A DNA stretch of 64,000 nucleotides. It comes from Sphagnum magellanicum (taxonomy: Eukaryota > Streptophyta > Sphagnopsida > Sphagnales > Sphagnaceae). The stretch covers positions 3,332,041 through 3,396,040 of the forward strand of contig CM038917.1 of the NCBI GenBank assembly GCA_021904315.1, written 5' to 3'. Below the pieces are notes generated by a model. That model ran no database searches, was not told the DNA's origin, and saw only the letters and a list, made by a program, of their open reading frames with translations. Below are positions 30,228 through 43,137 of this stretch, one piece after another. The position numbers and the translations under genes are program-made. Numbering within the stretch: position 1 is the stretch's first letter; every line of letters begins with the position of its first letter.

Positions 30228-30940
30228 CTAAAAAAAAACAAAAGAAACATAAAGGTGAAGGACCCCACTATGATTTGGTTGCACATCATCAGAAGGAGAA
30301 CCAATCTCCTCAGAAATTGGCAAAGAAGGAGGAGGTAAACTTGTAGCAACATTAGGAAGAACATTGACAAGAACCCAAATTTTGTTATTAGGATGAGCAA
30401 ATGAAGGCTTGATGCCCTTTCTCCACAACATTGCAAAAGCTTTATGTACCCTAGGAAAACGTCTATTGTTTGACTTACCTTCTAGGTTATAACCTCTTGG
30501 AAAGAAAGTGTGTAAAATATTCATCCATTTTCTTTCCAATTGAGAGATAACAAACTTAAACAAGTTTAGAGCAAAACAGCCTTCAGAATCAAAGAAATTC
30601 CCATCTACTTTTTCAATAGGAAAAACTCTGAAGGAATGGAAACCCTTTTTGGCAATGGCAACATATAATGGCTTAAAATCAAAAGACAAACTAGCAAGCT
30701 CAGACAGTCTTTTAGCTTCTCTTATATAATCTTGGAATCTCTCAAAAGCAAACTTACATGTTTGACCAACATATAACATTTTACTATTATTGACATTGTA
30801 AATAACATAAATTACCCCCTTATCTAAAAATGGACAGAAGCTACTTGAAGAATTAAGGTGTTTTTGCCTAAGCCTTCTAAGTATGTTGAGAGACTTAATG
30901 TTGAAGACAAAAAAATGAATATAGCAATTACCTTTTTAAC
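30228..30940 (-). CDS. GIY-YIG endonuclease-like protein, probably from a retroelement
   Basis: Open frame of about 235 codons after a stop near 30,945. The catalytic layout is complete: KGVIYVIYNVNNSK (GIY), MLYVGQT (YIG), the conserved Arg in FERFQDYI, the metal-binding Glu in QLERKWMN and the Asn in PRGYNLE. GIY-YIG nucleases nick DNA; in Penelope-like elements such a domain follows the RT. A preceding segment (FVFNIKSLNILRRLRQKHLN) has no clear match. No RT is visible on either side. ATG at 30779 lies inside the domain, so the true start must be upstream, perhaps through splicing. The C-terminal 60 residues are Pro/Ser-rich and unlike the family. Organellar MSH1 and plant ET factors also carry GIY-YIG folds but do not resemble this sequence elsewhere. 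Confidence 0.65.
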
Positions 30941-31345
30941 TGGGCCCCATTTTATGCTTCCATTTCCAAATTTTTGGAGTTTGTTTAAGTTACACCGAGC
31001 CAAAAAAAAAAATCTATCAAATTAAGCGGACCGAATAGCATAATGGAAATTTGCAAGCTCTCAATTTAAGGGACAATTTCCAGCTCAAGCAAAGGTCCCC
31101 ACTCTTGATAAGGACTCAAGATGCCCCCTTTTGTGCGAGAGGGCTACTCCTAAGCAATAGGGAAGCCTAAAAAGACATTACTTGTTACGAGTCAAAGATC
31201 ACAGTGCCGACACTTGCAAAGAGTCACCTGCAACAAAGCCAAAGAATGCCTTATGGCAAACTGGGACTCTGCTCTTGACCTAAAAAAAGAACAAGAGACA
31301 AAAGAACAAGACAAGAAGAAATAAAAAAACAGAATAAGCACACAA

Positions 31346-31498
31346 ACAAGGAAGTACATGAATCTGCTACCAACCATGAGTTAAAAGGGAGATCTAGAAC
31401 AAAACAAAACAAAACAAACAATTTTTGGTAGAATGCTAACAAACATTACTGCAACTCAATACGGACTGGCAAGGTTCATAGGACTAGTCACAAATTTC
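31346..31498. repeat. Direct repeat B, copy 1
   Basis: About 150 bp starting ACAAGGAAGTACATGAATCT, repeated at 31956-32104 with a shorter AAAACA run in the second copy. It lies just before repeat A copy 2. Confidence 0.85.
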
Positions 31499-31503
31499 TA
31501 TTT

Positions 31504-31853
31504 TATCCTCATATATTGAACAAATATCAACTTCCATTTCTTACTTCATTGCAATAATAAAAACTGGCCCTTTCCAACATGTAACAACATCAAGTGTGGT
31601 TCACAATAATTATAGATGAATATGGTCAAATAATTCCTAATAGGAAGCATCCAAGGAAAAAAGACTTTCAACATTATTGATTGCATAGAAAACTTGACAA
31701 GTACTAACCATGATTGGCAGTTGCAACATAGGCAATAATCATTAGCCCAAGAGCATAGGTGGGGGGCGAATTGCAGTTTGATTAACTCTTTGATTTTGAT
31801 AGGGCAATTACATGATAAGAGCAATGTGTGTACATTCAATCAATATTCACAAA
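31504..31853. repeat. Direct repeat A, copy 2
   Basis: Second copy of the repeat at 29810-30170, lying immediately after repeat B copy 1. The order A-ORF-B-A-B suggests a tandem duplication whose second unit lost the 1.1-kb centre with the nuclease ORF. Confidence 0.85.
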
Positions 31854-31955
31854 ACTAAAGGCAACCATTATTAAATCAACAAAAAACGAACACATTCCCA
31901 CATCGACAAAGCTCCCAACCTTATGGCTAAGAGGCTTTTGATTTTAAGGGGATAT

Positions 31956-32104
31956 GAACAAGGAAGTACATGAATCTGCTACCAACCATGAATTAAAAGG
32001 GAGATCTACAACAAAACAAAGCAAACAATTTCTGGTAGAACATTCACAAACATTACTACAACTCAATACGGACTTGCAAGGTTTATAAGACCAATCACAA
32101 ATTT
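31956..32104. repeat. Direct repeat B, copy 2
   Basis: Second copy of the repeat at 31346-31498, about 100 bp after repeat A copy 2. Confidence 0.85.
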
Positions 32105-32178
32105 CACAGATATTGTGCATGTAATAATGTTGTTACTTTTAGTATCTTGACATCAAAATGGACCTCACAAACAATATT

Positions 32179-32553
32179 TCAAAATGGGGGGGGGGGGTAC
32201 ATTACATTTGGTGTGGGGGTCCATTTGCTAGGTGCCTTATTATGTTCCTTCTTAACTGAAGATGCAACTGGCAGCTCAAAACCTTCTAACTCCTCTCCTT
32301 TTGAGTTGTAGTTGCTGCTATTAGAAGCGTCACGTTCATTAGATGTTGCTAATGCCAACAACCCCTCTTCTTCCACCACATGACGATGTGGTTTTCCAAC
32401 ATTCATAGTGCTCCTCCTATTGCTTTGGTGTCCAAGTGTTCTCCCATCCACCACATTTTGGGTGGACTTCTTATTTGTCTTCTTCCCCCCTCGCATGGTT
32501 GTTGAGTTCATGAAGTGATGACTGCCAAGTGACCCAATGTTTCCAAAACACAA
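32179..32553 (-). CDS. Hypothetical Ser/Asn-rich ORF, unrecognised
   Basis: 124 codons with a basic N-terminal half (GGKKTNKKSTQNVVDGRT) and an acidic middle (SKGEELEGFELP). No motif recognised. The C terminus is read from a poly-G tract (32185-32196), so its end is unreliable. It could be an exon of a transposon-encoded protein or chance. Confidence 0.2.
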   Translation of the reverse strand: MCFGNIGSLGSHHFMNSTTMRGGKKTNKKSTQNVVDGRTLGHQSNRRSTMNVGKPHRHVVEEEGLLALATSNERDASNSSNYNSKGEELEGFELPVASSVKKEHNKAPSKWTPTPNVMYPPPPF

Positions 32554-32599
32554 TGAAGGTGCAATTAGTTTGGACTAAGACTGTCTCAATAAACATATG

Positions 32600-34980
32600 A
32601 CCATTAACTAGCATACAAACCTAATTTTAAGCTATGTATGTAATAAAAGATCACCAGAAACTCTATTTCATGGCAACGCCAAAGACATCGACTTCAAACC
32701 CTAAACCCTAACCCCATGAAGAATTTAAAATAGTTTGGAATTTGGAAAGTAGCTACAACCTAACACTAGAACAAAGATTATTGAAGAATGTTCAAACTAT
32801 TTGGCAAGTGTATACACAAAACTCATGCACATAACCAAACTTCCAACTCTTTCATACAATGCAAGTAATGGAGATTGCATGATCCATTATAGAACTATGT
32901 ATGGGCCTTTCCATTTATGCATGTGAAGACAAGTTTTAAAAACTCACAATTCTTGGGCATTTCCTTCAACTTTTGCAAATTGTTGTTTGAATTAAGTAAC
33001 ACGCATGTTATGTGCTAAAACGTAGGGATTGGGTGTTGTTTCTATGGGATCAGCATCCATTGCTGCTTCATCGTGACCCACTGTACCATCATCATCACTA
33101 ATGACTGCATTTTCGTCATGCTCCATCTGTACCTTACTCAAGCAACTAGCCTTCTGTTGGTCTTGCCTTAAAAATGTTAATTGTTATGGGATGCCACAAG
33201 CCTCCCCAATGTTTCTACTATCGATGTGTAACATCACTTTCCAAGTCTAGAAAAGTTGGCTTTTAGGGAAGGCCTAACAACCTTTGCACTTTGAACTTGA
33301 ACATGTTGAGCCCACAAACATTTAGTAGCTGCAAACTCCCTAGTATAGTACAAACCCTCATTTACTCTGAGGTACCTTTTAGATAGTTGCAACCAATTTT
33401 ATTTCTTTATAAGAGTGTGAATAGGAGCCTAACAAGGAGCATATTTTGCACATTAGGCTGATACTTCTAATTTTTCAGTCTGCACATCTATTTGGTCTAA
33501 GTAAAGTTCATGCAGTTTGCAGCAAAATTTAGCACATGTATTAGTATATGAAATGTGTGAGTCTAGGTGTCGCAACCCTACTTTGAAAAGAGTGTGAAGA
33601 TGAAACCCACATTCTCGAAATTGGGACTTGGGAGTCGTTCGGGACTCCCAAAACTTCAGAGTTCGATTGTAGGGGTCAAAACACCTCACATTGAGGCGTT
33701 CTTTATATCATTGGAAAGCTATCGAAGTATAAGTGTCGAAAATGGGCTCGCATGGGCCATTTGGACATCTGCAGCACCCATTATGGCAAAAAGAAGGGCC
33801 GAGAATCAAATTGGCAATTTGACTCTCAACCACTAAAAGTCAGGAATTGACCCGGCCCCGGTCCATTCTCAAAGAGAGCTACAAGTTTGATTGAGACCTC
33901 ATCCTAATTGGAGGTCTGAGCAAAGAGTTATGACCTCACAAAATCCCAGGAGTCCAAACTAGGACAATTTCATAACTCCTTGGGAGTCCCGGGACAAAAA
34001 ACCATTCGGATGTAGGTGCCATGGAGAAACGCAAAGAATATTACATGGGAAAAGGTGGTGACTTCCCGTAAATCTGGGCCATGGTGAGTATGGGGGAAGG
34101 TGGTGGCTTCCCCCGAATTCAAGCCATGGTGAATCTTGTGAGTCCAAAGTTGCCCGTGGCTTGTCCTAGCATTAAAGGTGCTCTAGAAAGTGAACTAACC
34201 AACTTGTTGGTTGGTTTGATGTAGGTTCAAGTAAGTAACTAAAGCTTGTCACTCTTCTTAGTCCCATCTCGGAACTTCAACACGCCCCTCTACCCCTTCT
34301 AGTGCTAAGAGTTGGGAGCGTGCCTCGAGTTCCTCACAATTCTGCTATTTCAGTAACTTAGACCCATCTTGGGTCTAATTAGGAACTTGGGAGTGCGTCA
34401 CTAGGGTTAACAATGACTTCATGATGTTTAAACATAATGCTAACATTTGTTGTGCATTGGAGGTATGATCTCCAATGTGCAGATTTGTCTAGTTCAAAAA
34501 ACATAACTCAAAAATCACTTCAATGTTAAAAATCAATACTTGGCAAATAAATTGGAGGTGGCATATGCATTGGCTATTTGTCAAAAGAAAAAAGGGTGTA
34601 TGAACATGGTTGGACATTAAACAATGGTCAAGTTATAAAATCACAATTTTTTTTATTACCATTAGTTAGCCAAAACAAGCCAAAATAATACAATGCACAT
34701 GTTGTAATTTGTAAGATATTTTGTCCACCTCATACTTAAATGACTAAATTACATTTTAACATCACTTGGGCTCATTTGCATAATTGTACTACAAGCCTCA
34801 TACTACTTCTAGGATCCAAACATGCAATTGACATTAGATCTTTGCCTTCACATGCCCTTGGTGCACTGCCAAGTGATTGGATAAAGGTATTTGACACTTA
34901 CATATGCTGATTGAAAGTTCACTTGAAGACACCCTATGCTTCTGAAGTCCTAACCTAATTCAATTTTTTTTACCCAATCA
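32600..34980. other. Intergenic, no gene recognised
   Basis: AT-rich with a GC-richer patch at 33,560-34,330 that lacks a convincing frame and resembles an old transposon remnant (GGAAAGCTATCGAAG and similar repeat-like phrases). A telomere-like CCCTAAACCCTAACCCC occurs at about 32,698-32,714. Confidence 0.4.
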
Positions 34981-34987
34981 TTCATTA

Positions 34988-37767
34988 TCATACAACATTG
35001 TCTTGTAACATGGGACTGATGGTCCACCCACCACATTGTAGGCCTATATCATTGGCATGTGCTCCTACCACTAGGACCTTCTTGGCATCTCTATTAAGTG
35101 GCAGTAGCGGTGAATCTTCATTCTTTCCATTCTTCAACAACACAAGTGACTTCCTGACTGCTTCACGGGCTAATGATCTATGTGCATGTGCATACTCCAA
35201 TGATAAGGTTAAGCAATTGTGGACCAGTGCTGGGCATAAGTACAAACTATTGAAATTTCTTGAATTCATGAATCATGAGGGCAGGTGATTACTTGCTGGT
35301 TGATAAATGATTTAAGCCCCTTGTTGGCATGAGGGTGTTCAAAGAGACCTGTTTCAAATTTGACCTGAAAAATTCTAACAACATCATCAATCCATGACAT
35401 TGGGATGTTCCCATTTTTAACCTCATATGTCAAGTTGTTGATGAACTGTTCATACATATAGGGCACCATTACCTGCAATCCACCAGAGATATCTACTAAA
35501 TACTGCAGAACAAACACTTAGGTGCAACATAAATTTCAAATAGTGGATGGAACACATTAAAAGTCTTAACAGTGAAAGGGGCTGCAGAGATAAAAGAACT
35601 CAAACATAAGTCAGAAAGAAAACCCAAAAAAGCCTTACGGTAGGGAACATTTTTTCTCTCCCTCTGATAAAGCAGAGTACCATTCAAAATGAGGAGATTG
35701 AATACCCATTGTAGGAATAATGCCACCGGTGACTCAAGAGGCAAATGTCACCATTCATAATACGAAGCCCAGTCTATCAGGAAATAATCCAATGGTGTTT
35801 TTGGTTTTGATGCATAAAATCAACAAAATCCCTTCGAGTTGAAAGATTATATCATTGATGATGAGGCAATTTTAGAATGTAACACTTAATGTTGTTGTTA
35901 TTGTTGTAATACAGTTCATCAGATGTAATACTTCTACAAGGGCACAAGCTTGATGGTAAATGCCATCCTTCCATCTCTACACCAATCCTTGCCATCCTTC
36001 ATACCAATAGTAGCCCATCAGTACTTCCTTGCAATTTGACAACATGGAAAAAATCATCTTAGTGCTCATTGCACTATGTCCCTTTCTCCTGTGACCTAAT
36101 AGACACAGTATTTGCAACATCCACATACAGATACCACTCGCAAACACACACACACAATTGATTTTTTTCCTCTCATGCTATGCGTTTGGGGAAGGAGATT
36201 AAGGCCAGATGATTTGCAGTTTTTACCAAAGCTCTTGGCAAATCTACAATCACACACTGATTTCCACAAACCTTCACCATGAACACCACAACTCTCAAGA
36301 AAAGAGCATGTAATTACCATTCCTATATCCACCTATCAATCAAAGTAGGTTTGAGTTATTTTAGTTGGGGCAGATCATAGTGCCCACCATAGAACGCACT
36401 TCTTTAACCAAGATTAACATATAAAAGCTCTTGTGAACCTTAAACCCTAAACCAGAGACTGCAAAAATAGTTAGAAAAAGAAATGCAAATTGCATCCATA
36501 TCAAACATAAGAAATTCAAGGAAACACACATGCATGCATACACACCATGTAAGTGGTTTGCCTTGTAAATGAGAAAGGAAAGTCATTAAAAATTGGGGCA
36601 CATTGCATATGTTCTGCCATTCTTGCACAAGCTTTTGCATGCTCCTCCACCCAATGAGCTTTCTTTCATACCCACCCACAATAGTTTGCTACAGGCTTCA
36701 TGGGACCAGCAAAACAGAAAACATAGCCACACACTAGTCTAGCAGCTGGGTCCTAAAAAAGCCAAGGGTGTGATCTATCACGCTTTAAACAAGGAGTTGA
36801 TTTTGGAACTAGGAGAACAGACCTATGAGATTGTAAAGAAACTCCACAATTAATAAATACTTTGAAGGTAACTGTTGTTTCATGCTAGCAAAACCAAAAC
36901 AACACTAGAAAAGTGAGTGTAGCCACAACTTTATGAGAGTCATTCACAAAGAATCAGAATATCACCTTCATTTAAAGATTTATGGCAGTGGTTAATTGCC
37001 ATTGCTCCCACTGACTTCACAACCCCCAACACTGAAGGTGCTAGCAAAAAAAACCCATTAATGGTAGTTTCTATCATCTACAAATAACTTGGTATGTTGG
37101 CATTGTGAATAGCACCTGTTTAAGTTGATCAAAATATCCTACATTTAAAAGGTTACGCTTTTCTCAGAATGTTTTAAATAGGAGCCAAAGAGACTAGAGG
37201 GGGAGATCAAAGCTGTATATGAGAGGAGGGCTTACACCATCTTGTGCAACTTGAAGTCATTGGGTTCAAATCCATGATCTACCTGAGTAAGCAATTGGCC
37301 AAGCTTTCTAACCTACCCTTGATAGTTGAAGCTCCTAATCAATTGCATGGAACCATGATATTATTGAAAAAAAGTGAATTCAACACCTCTAGGCATATGG
37401 ACTAGAGAGAAATCTTACCATGTCAATTCCAACATGAATGCTAGCAAGGATGGAGAATGTGTAATTTGCATCAGGTGGGGTAGTAATGCAGTCAATGCCT
37501 TGCCAGTCAAATATAATAAATCCTTTGAAGCCCAATTGACCCTTCAGGACATTAGTCAGGAGGAAGCGATTTGCATGCATTTTCACCCCATTCCAACTGC
37601 TGTAAGAAGCCATAATTGATGACACGCCTTTGGTGATGGCATCAAAATAGGGTCTCATGTGGATAGAAACCAGACCATCATAACTAATCACATTATCATT
37701 TTCATTGATACCCTTTCTTGTTCCCCCAACACCCACAAAATGCTTGGCACATGCAACCACTTTGTTG
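34988..37767 (-). pseudogene. GH3-family beta-glucosidase gene fragment (three internal exons)
   Basis: Glycoside hydrolase family 3 enzymes of plants cleave cell-wall beta-glucans and related glucosides. Three exons follow family order. Exon a (37419-37767) begins [12 protein letters not shown] and carries [13 protein letters not shown], holding the nucleophile Asp; the usual SDW is FDW, one C-to-T step. Exon b (35293-35472) spans VMVPYMYEQFINNLTYEV to LFEHPHANKGLKSFINQQ. Exon c (about 35014-35194) has [18 protein letters not shown] and [16 protein letters not shown]. Splice sites are canonical at CAG/exon a, exon a/GTAAG, GCAG/exon b and exon b/GTAAT. The N-terminal third and everything after GGWTI are missing. 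The intron between a and b is about 1.95 kb. A real gene with other exons lost or displaced, or a captured fragment, are both possible. Confidence 0.82.
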
Positions 37768-38368
37768 CTGCAAAAGAGCATACAAACCCAAGGAATCAGA
37801 CATCTGCACCTGGCCCCTTGAAATTTTAAGACTATTACATGTTGAGCATATTCATTGCACATGTAGGGGGTAAATTATATAAAACGTTGATCACTATTTT
37901 ATATAATTACCATTGTTGGAGAGGATTGAAGCCCTACAAAGTTGAATGTCAAGGGTCAATTTTGCACTCAACCTCAATATGGCAAAGCATCCAACTGACT
38001 GACTATTCCATACTTGAGTAAATCAAAACCAAGATTAGATAGTTTACTATGATAAGAAATAGTGATGAGACTTGGGTAAATACATGGTTTTCGATAATGA
38101 TGCCACCAAGCCCCTACTAACATGTTCATGCTCAAGGTAATCCATTAACATCACCAGCTGGAACAAACTTGTTGCACAATTGAGTTATGCATCTTCTACC
38201 AAATAACAAGCTTGGCGTAGACCTCTTCACATGACCAAGTCCATACACTTGAATAACATGGCAACTTCAATAAAGTACAAACCTACCCTTTTCACAAATG
38301 AACCAAAGGGTTAAATATGGCCAAATATGTTGTGAATGCATTCAAACATATCCAACTCAAAGCCATAT

Positions 38369-38984
38369 TTAGAGATTAGTGACCACTTGCACAACCTCCA
38401 ACAAGATGCCATGCTTGCTACCACTGTCAACCTGAAACATAAGAGCAGTAGCCACAATGAAGACCTTAGAACCTGACAAGGGTCAACAGATCGAGATATC
38501 ATGCCAAAAACTGATGACTCTCACAAGAACATATGAAAAGAAATAAAAAAGGATATTTAGCTGGTCGACCCTAATAGGAAGAGCAAAGGACTTTCAATAA
38601 ACCTTCGACTTTCTTACGCATGTTCCTGAAACGGCTATCAAAAAAATTGTTGCAGAGAAAGAAGCAAAAAAGATAGGATTCTGCAAGAGGAGTTCTTCTT
38701 ACCTTCACTAAAGTCACATCCTCGTATGTGTCATTGTCCACGACAACTCTGAAACCAACCAAGATGAGATATGAGATGATGAGTGTTTCATTAGGGAATG
38801 GCTGAAGGAGGAACTCCCCAAGGGTTATTGCCTAGAGTTGGCGGAAAAGTCACGGATACAAAACACACACAGAAAGGTCAATGCAAGATGATTTTGACAT
38901 TTTGCTTGCATACCATGGTGTACTGACATGCATCCCGATGGTTTCATACTCCAGGTCGAAATAAGGCCAACTTCTTGTCTCCAT
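38369..38984 (-). pseudogene. ACT-domain-repeat (ACR) protein gene, first three exons, broken
   Basis: ACR proteins are plant ACT-domain proteins thought to sense amino acids. Exon 1 (38914-38984) begins METRSWPYFDLEYET; exon 2 (38703-38748) reads VVVDNDTYEDVTLVK; exon 3 (from 38431) reads VDSGSKHGILLEVVQVVTNL and then TAA at 38369-38371. The joins use GTATGC, TTTCAG, GTAAG and TTTCAG sites. With these joins the exon 1/2 codon is TGA where the family has Arg (CGA) before VVVDN, one C-to-T step. Only the start of the first ACT domain remains. It lies 0.6 kb upstream of the GH3 fragment on the same strand. Confidence 0.68.
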
Positions 38985-38999
38985 GGTTGAAGACAATAT

Positions 39000-40270
39000 C
39001 GAGAATAGTATTACCTAGTACACACAAGTATGACACAACTGAGACAGAGTTCTAAGAACTGAGCAATTTGCAGCACAATGATGTATGTAACTGTTCTTCA
39101 GAGGACTAGCGAGATCGAAACAAATTACCTTAATACAATATAAGTGTGTCAAACGCATCACAACTACTAAGATTTGGAAAGCCAAACTCATCACCAAGTT
39201 TAGGAGCTATGTACTCGACGCAGAAGAATGAAGTTCAAAATCAAGAAAACAGCAAATGGACAGGTAACAGGGATTGCTATCCTAGGAGCAAGAGGGCAGT
39301 TAGCAGAGTAAACTACACAAGCCTTAAGAGGTTTCATTTCTAGATCTTTATCATGTTTTTCCATACAGTAGATGCCTTCTAGAACTGGAGGCAAAAAAGT
39401 TTACCTTTGCCTCTAAAGTCTCGCCTTCAGTCTTGTAAACATGCCAACTTGCAAAACACTGAGGTAGAGCACTTCAGCACCAACGTGCTACTGACAGTGC
39501 GCTCGTAACAAACACTTCAACAGCAACAATGATTCCTCCAACACATCACATCTGTTATGATAATATCAATGCCATTCCACTTACAGCAACAACAACAGTC
39601 CTCTTTCCTTCTGCCACATAAGAAGTTCATATCTTCCAAGATTTGCGCTGTCCAAAAATATTTTTTTCACCAGATCAGAAACTTGAGCGTGCAATAGTGG
39701 GTGGTTGATGCTCAGAGTCTCGCAACGAGGCAGGCAAACGACGAATGAACTACCAACATTTTCAATGCATTAGAACACGAAAGTTCAATGCAAAACTAGA
39801 TTTGATTACCAATTAAATCAAATACAAATCAAAACAAAACTTCCTCTCAAGGAACTGCAAAAATTTCTTCAGTAATTGAAATGAAGTTCTAGATTCTCCA
39901 CTCAAGGAGTAAGCTATTTGAAAAAGTAAAGCACGACATCAAAACACCCACCACAACTCAAGGACTCCCCTGTAGCAATTTATATATTATTGAATGGAAA
40001 AAAACAATAGCCACAATCCAACAATGGACTTTGCCAATATATGACGTTCAAAAACTTTAGACGCACCTAAGTAGTTTTTCCACCAAAAACTAGATGACAT
40101 GTCTATACAATGCAAACCCATTTTATAAAAATGTGACTATTAGAGTGTTAATACGGTTAACCTTTGCACACTCGTCAGGCAACTCTGTATAAAAAATTAG
40201 AATGTTAAAAAAATCATGGCTGTCAACTTTAGTGCCAAGTTTGTCAACCATATATTGTGTGTTAGCCAGA
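39000..40270. other. Upstream of the ACR fragment, nothing recognised
   Basis: AT-rich, without a supported gene. Part may be former promoter or leader sequence of the ACR gene fragment. Confidence 0.4.
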
Positions 40271-40272
40271 TC

Positions 40273-41075
40273 CTAACCATTAGACAGTTGTATGTCCATG
40301 ATTTGCACGTCCAACACCTGACTGTTGGATAGGGGACCATGACCCCTTTGATTGCCTTCTTGGTCATTGGGTTTGCATGTATGTACAAATCTCGCTGGTC
40401 GTTTTACAATGCCACCATCCAAAGCTACCACTAACTTTTGGTGTGGCTTCTGGCAAGGTGTAGTCACACCCATCTTGTTTGATGCTATCTCCTGTAATGG
40501 TATTTTGTTTGCTTTGATCTCCCATAATGGTAGAGGAGGGTCCTTACATGCATGTGACTCACCCTTGGTTTCTAGGTCTCCACATGTGGGACCAACCATT
40601 GCCCTTTCAGAAGTAGGTTCAAGTGGTTCCCATGATGGAAAAAACCACCTTATAACCTCTGCAACTATCTTTGGATTTGCACCAAGGTGGCTGGGTTGTG
40701 TAGGCAAGGGAACTGATGAACTAGGTAGTGCAGTTTGGCATACCTCTTTCAGCTCCAAGGTCATTGCATTCATCTTTTCTTCAAGCGCACATATTCGAGC
40801 CTCTAATGCATTGTACTTTTCTGCCCAATTTTCGCTACCTTTGTTTAGGATTGTAGTGTTTTGTGTAGGTGGTGGGTGGTTTACCTATCAAGACCAACCC
40901 AAGTTAGATCACAAGTCTATTGCTAACTACAAAATGTGCATATTGTTTTACACATATGGCATTTTTGTCACAAAGTATGAAGATTAAAAAACACACACCT
41001 CTTCTTTAACAATTGCCTTTAACTTGTCCCAGTCAGTCCCGTATTTTGTGTTGCACCCAAGTTGCATTCAATGAA
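40273..41075 (-). pseudogene. Plant transposase-like exons (En/Spm-associated type), tentative
   Basis: An upstream piece (about 41,005-41,075) reads MQLGCNTKYGTDWDKLKAIV followed by KEE and a possible GTGTG donor. After a possible intron, 40,880-40,273 reads NTTILNKGSENWAEKYNALE into a coiled coil (ARICALEEKMNAMTLELKEV) and then a low-complexity tail. The WA.KY..LEARI...E layout is common at the end of plant En/Spm-associated transposase-like proteins. No DDE region is seen. Low certainty. Confidence 0.35.
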
Positions 41076-43078
41076 TGTTCGTAGCCTTGATAAATTTGAT
41101 CTCCAACTTGGTTTTCAAGTAGGCATATTGACACTCTACATGGATCACCTACACAATCAAGGTGTGGGAGTTAACCTAGTGAGCAGCCTAGGCACATTAG
41201 TAATGTGCTTATCCTTCTATTGTAACACAAATGGCATAGTTATAATTAGTTACCTTGCCAAACAAGGGGAGTTGTAGAATGCACGGCAATGGCTCCCTAA
41301 GATTAATGACCAAAGTTAGCTGCCAACACACATTCTAAAGGACCCCAATTAGTGCATGTATGCCCATACAAAAAATATTGCATATTATACATAAATATGA
41401 TTGTAACATTTGTATTGTCAATTGACATCAACTATGGTTTAAACAAAAACATTATAACGTTTTTTCCATGTCATCATCAATATCTTTGCTTGCAGCTTGT
41501 AATGTCATCACCTTTATACATATAGAAGTTACCCTTGTTTGCTCTAACCAAAATGACATCACTTGTCTTCTAGTCTTATTGCTACAAGTGACATTAAATC
41601 ATAACATCCAACATCTTATATGACCTTCTAATTCATATATCACACCTGAAAACATACAAATCAATAGAAGCCCAACTAACATACAACCAGACTATTAGAG
41701 AAACAAAATCAAGGTCTGGGGGTAGATAGAACTTGGAACATACAATGTGTTCATTGAAATGAACTTTCACATCTTCTTCAACTGCCTTTGCCAAAATATA
41801 AACCACAACCAAACTAGTTGTTTGGTACCATTCATGCCTGCCACAGCCAGGTAGATGCCTAACCACTTAAACAAAAACAATCCTAAAAGGAATTTTCTAC
41901 TTCTGCATTATCCCCTATAGGTTATTCCATGTTTGATGGAGCACGAACTCTTGTTAAGAAAACCCAACAACAACCATTGTAACGTAATGTAGTTAAATGA
42001 AGCCCACAACAACCATATGCAAGTTCACCATATAAAAATCACCAAGCAACGAGCTTTGTTCTATACAACATTTGGATTCTATGAGAGCCCTTGCTATAAA
42101 TACTTACTTGAATTTGGCTAGTGGAGCCTATGGTGGTGTAGGGGACACCATTTCAACCAACTTGGTGTTTGGATTAGTAGATGCAAATTGCAATCCCTTC
42201 TTAACAACCTTCAACTCCATCTCAACACCCATTTGTGTGTCCATCTCACTTTAGCAAGGATTAATAATTCTTAGGGTTTCTTCTTAACATGTTATGTTTT
42301 CTTTTTGAGCTTGAACGTCAATAGTGAATTTGGCTCGTGGTAAGGACCTTGTGAATTGTGACCAAGACAAAAGCTTGCATCAGCAGTGCTCAATACCTGC
42401 AAAGTCCCCCATAGTCCCTCCATCACCAACTAGGTTATTAAAATCTACTAACCCACTGTGTGAATTCTGAGCAATTGTGTATTCTAAAATAAACATCATT
42501 AGTTTCTAACATAAAAGTTAGAGGTAGTTAAAAAGGATCTAAAAACAAGGGAACAACTCTATATCACACTTGGAAATTCACCTCTATGAAGTTGAGCTTC
42601 TGAACAAACAACAACCTTTGTGCTACTTAATCATTCACAAATCTTGGGATATGCTTGCATTTCAATTAACCATGAACACCATACTAATCCAGACATATTT
42701 TGTGCCATTTGAGATATACTGGATGCTCTCGAGAAGGTCGACAACAAGCGTCTAAATTACTTTTGAAATGCTCAACCCGGAATCCTAGTGGTACCTCTGA
42801 ACTGCCAAGTTTAATGTGACATTGCTTGAAAGCACACTTGATGTAAGCAACAGTCTTTTCTTTGTCGCATCCCCATACAGATTTCGTCATAATAAGTAGT
42901 CAACATTTTCATAGAGGGTCATTTAAAAGACTAGCCAATACACTAAAATTGGGTGTTTTTCGTGGGCAGATTTTTGTCAAGTTCAGGTGACAATAGAGGT
43001 GCATGTACATTTGGTACAAACTACACACTTACTTTAGACCCTAATGACTTGGCTCTTAAACCTTTAACCCTTCAAACC

Positions 43079-43137
43079 CCATATACCTCATAAGCACTAT
43101 TTTTTTGGCCATATACCTCATAAACACTATTTTTTTT
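43079..43137. repeat. Tandem duplication of about 29 bp
   Basis: CCATATACCTCATAA and GCACTATTTTTTT recur directly, with one base change and a T-run length difference. Confidence 0.8.

Noticed and set aside
30170-30436. 88-codon Leu-rich minus-strand frame
   Set aside because: It overlaps the GIY-YIG frame in another phase and has no support.
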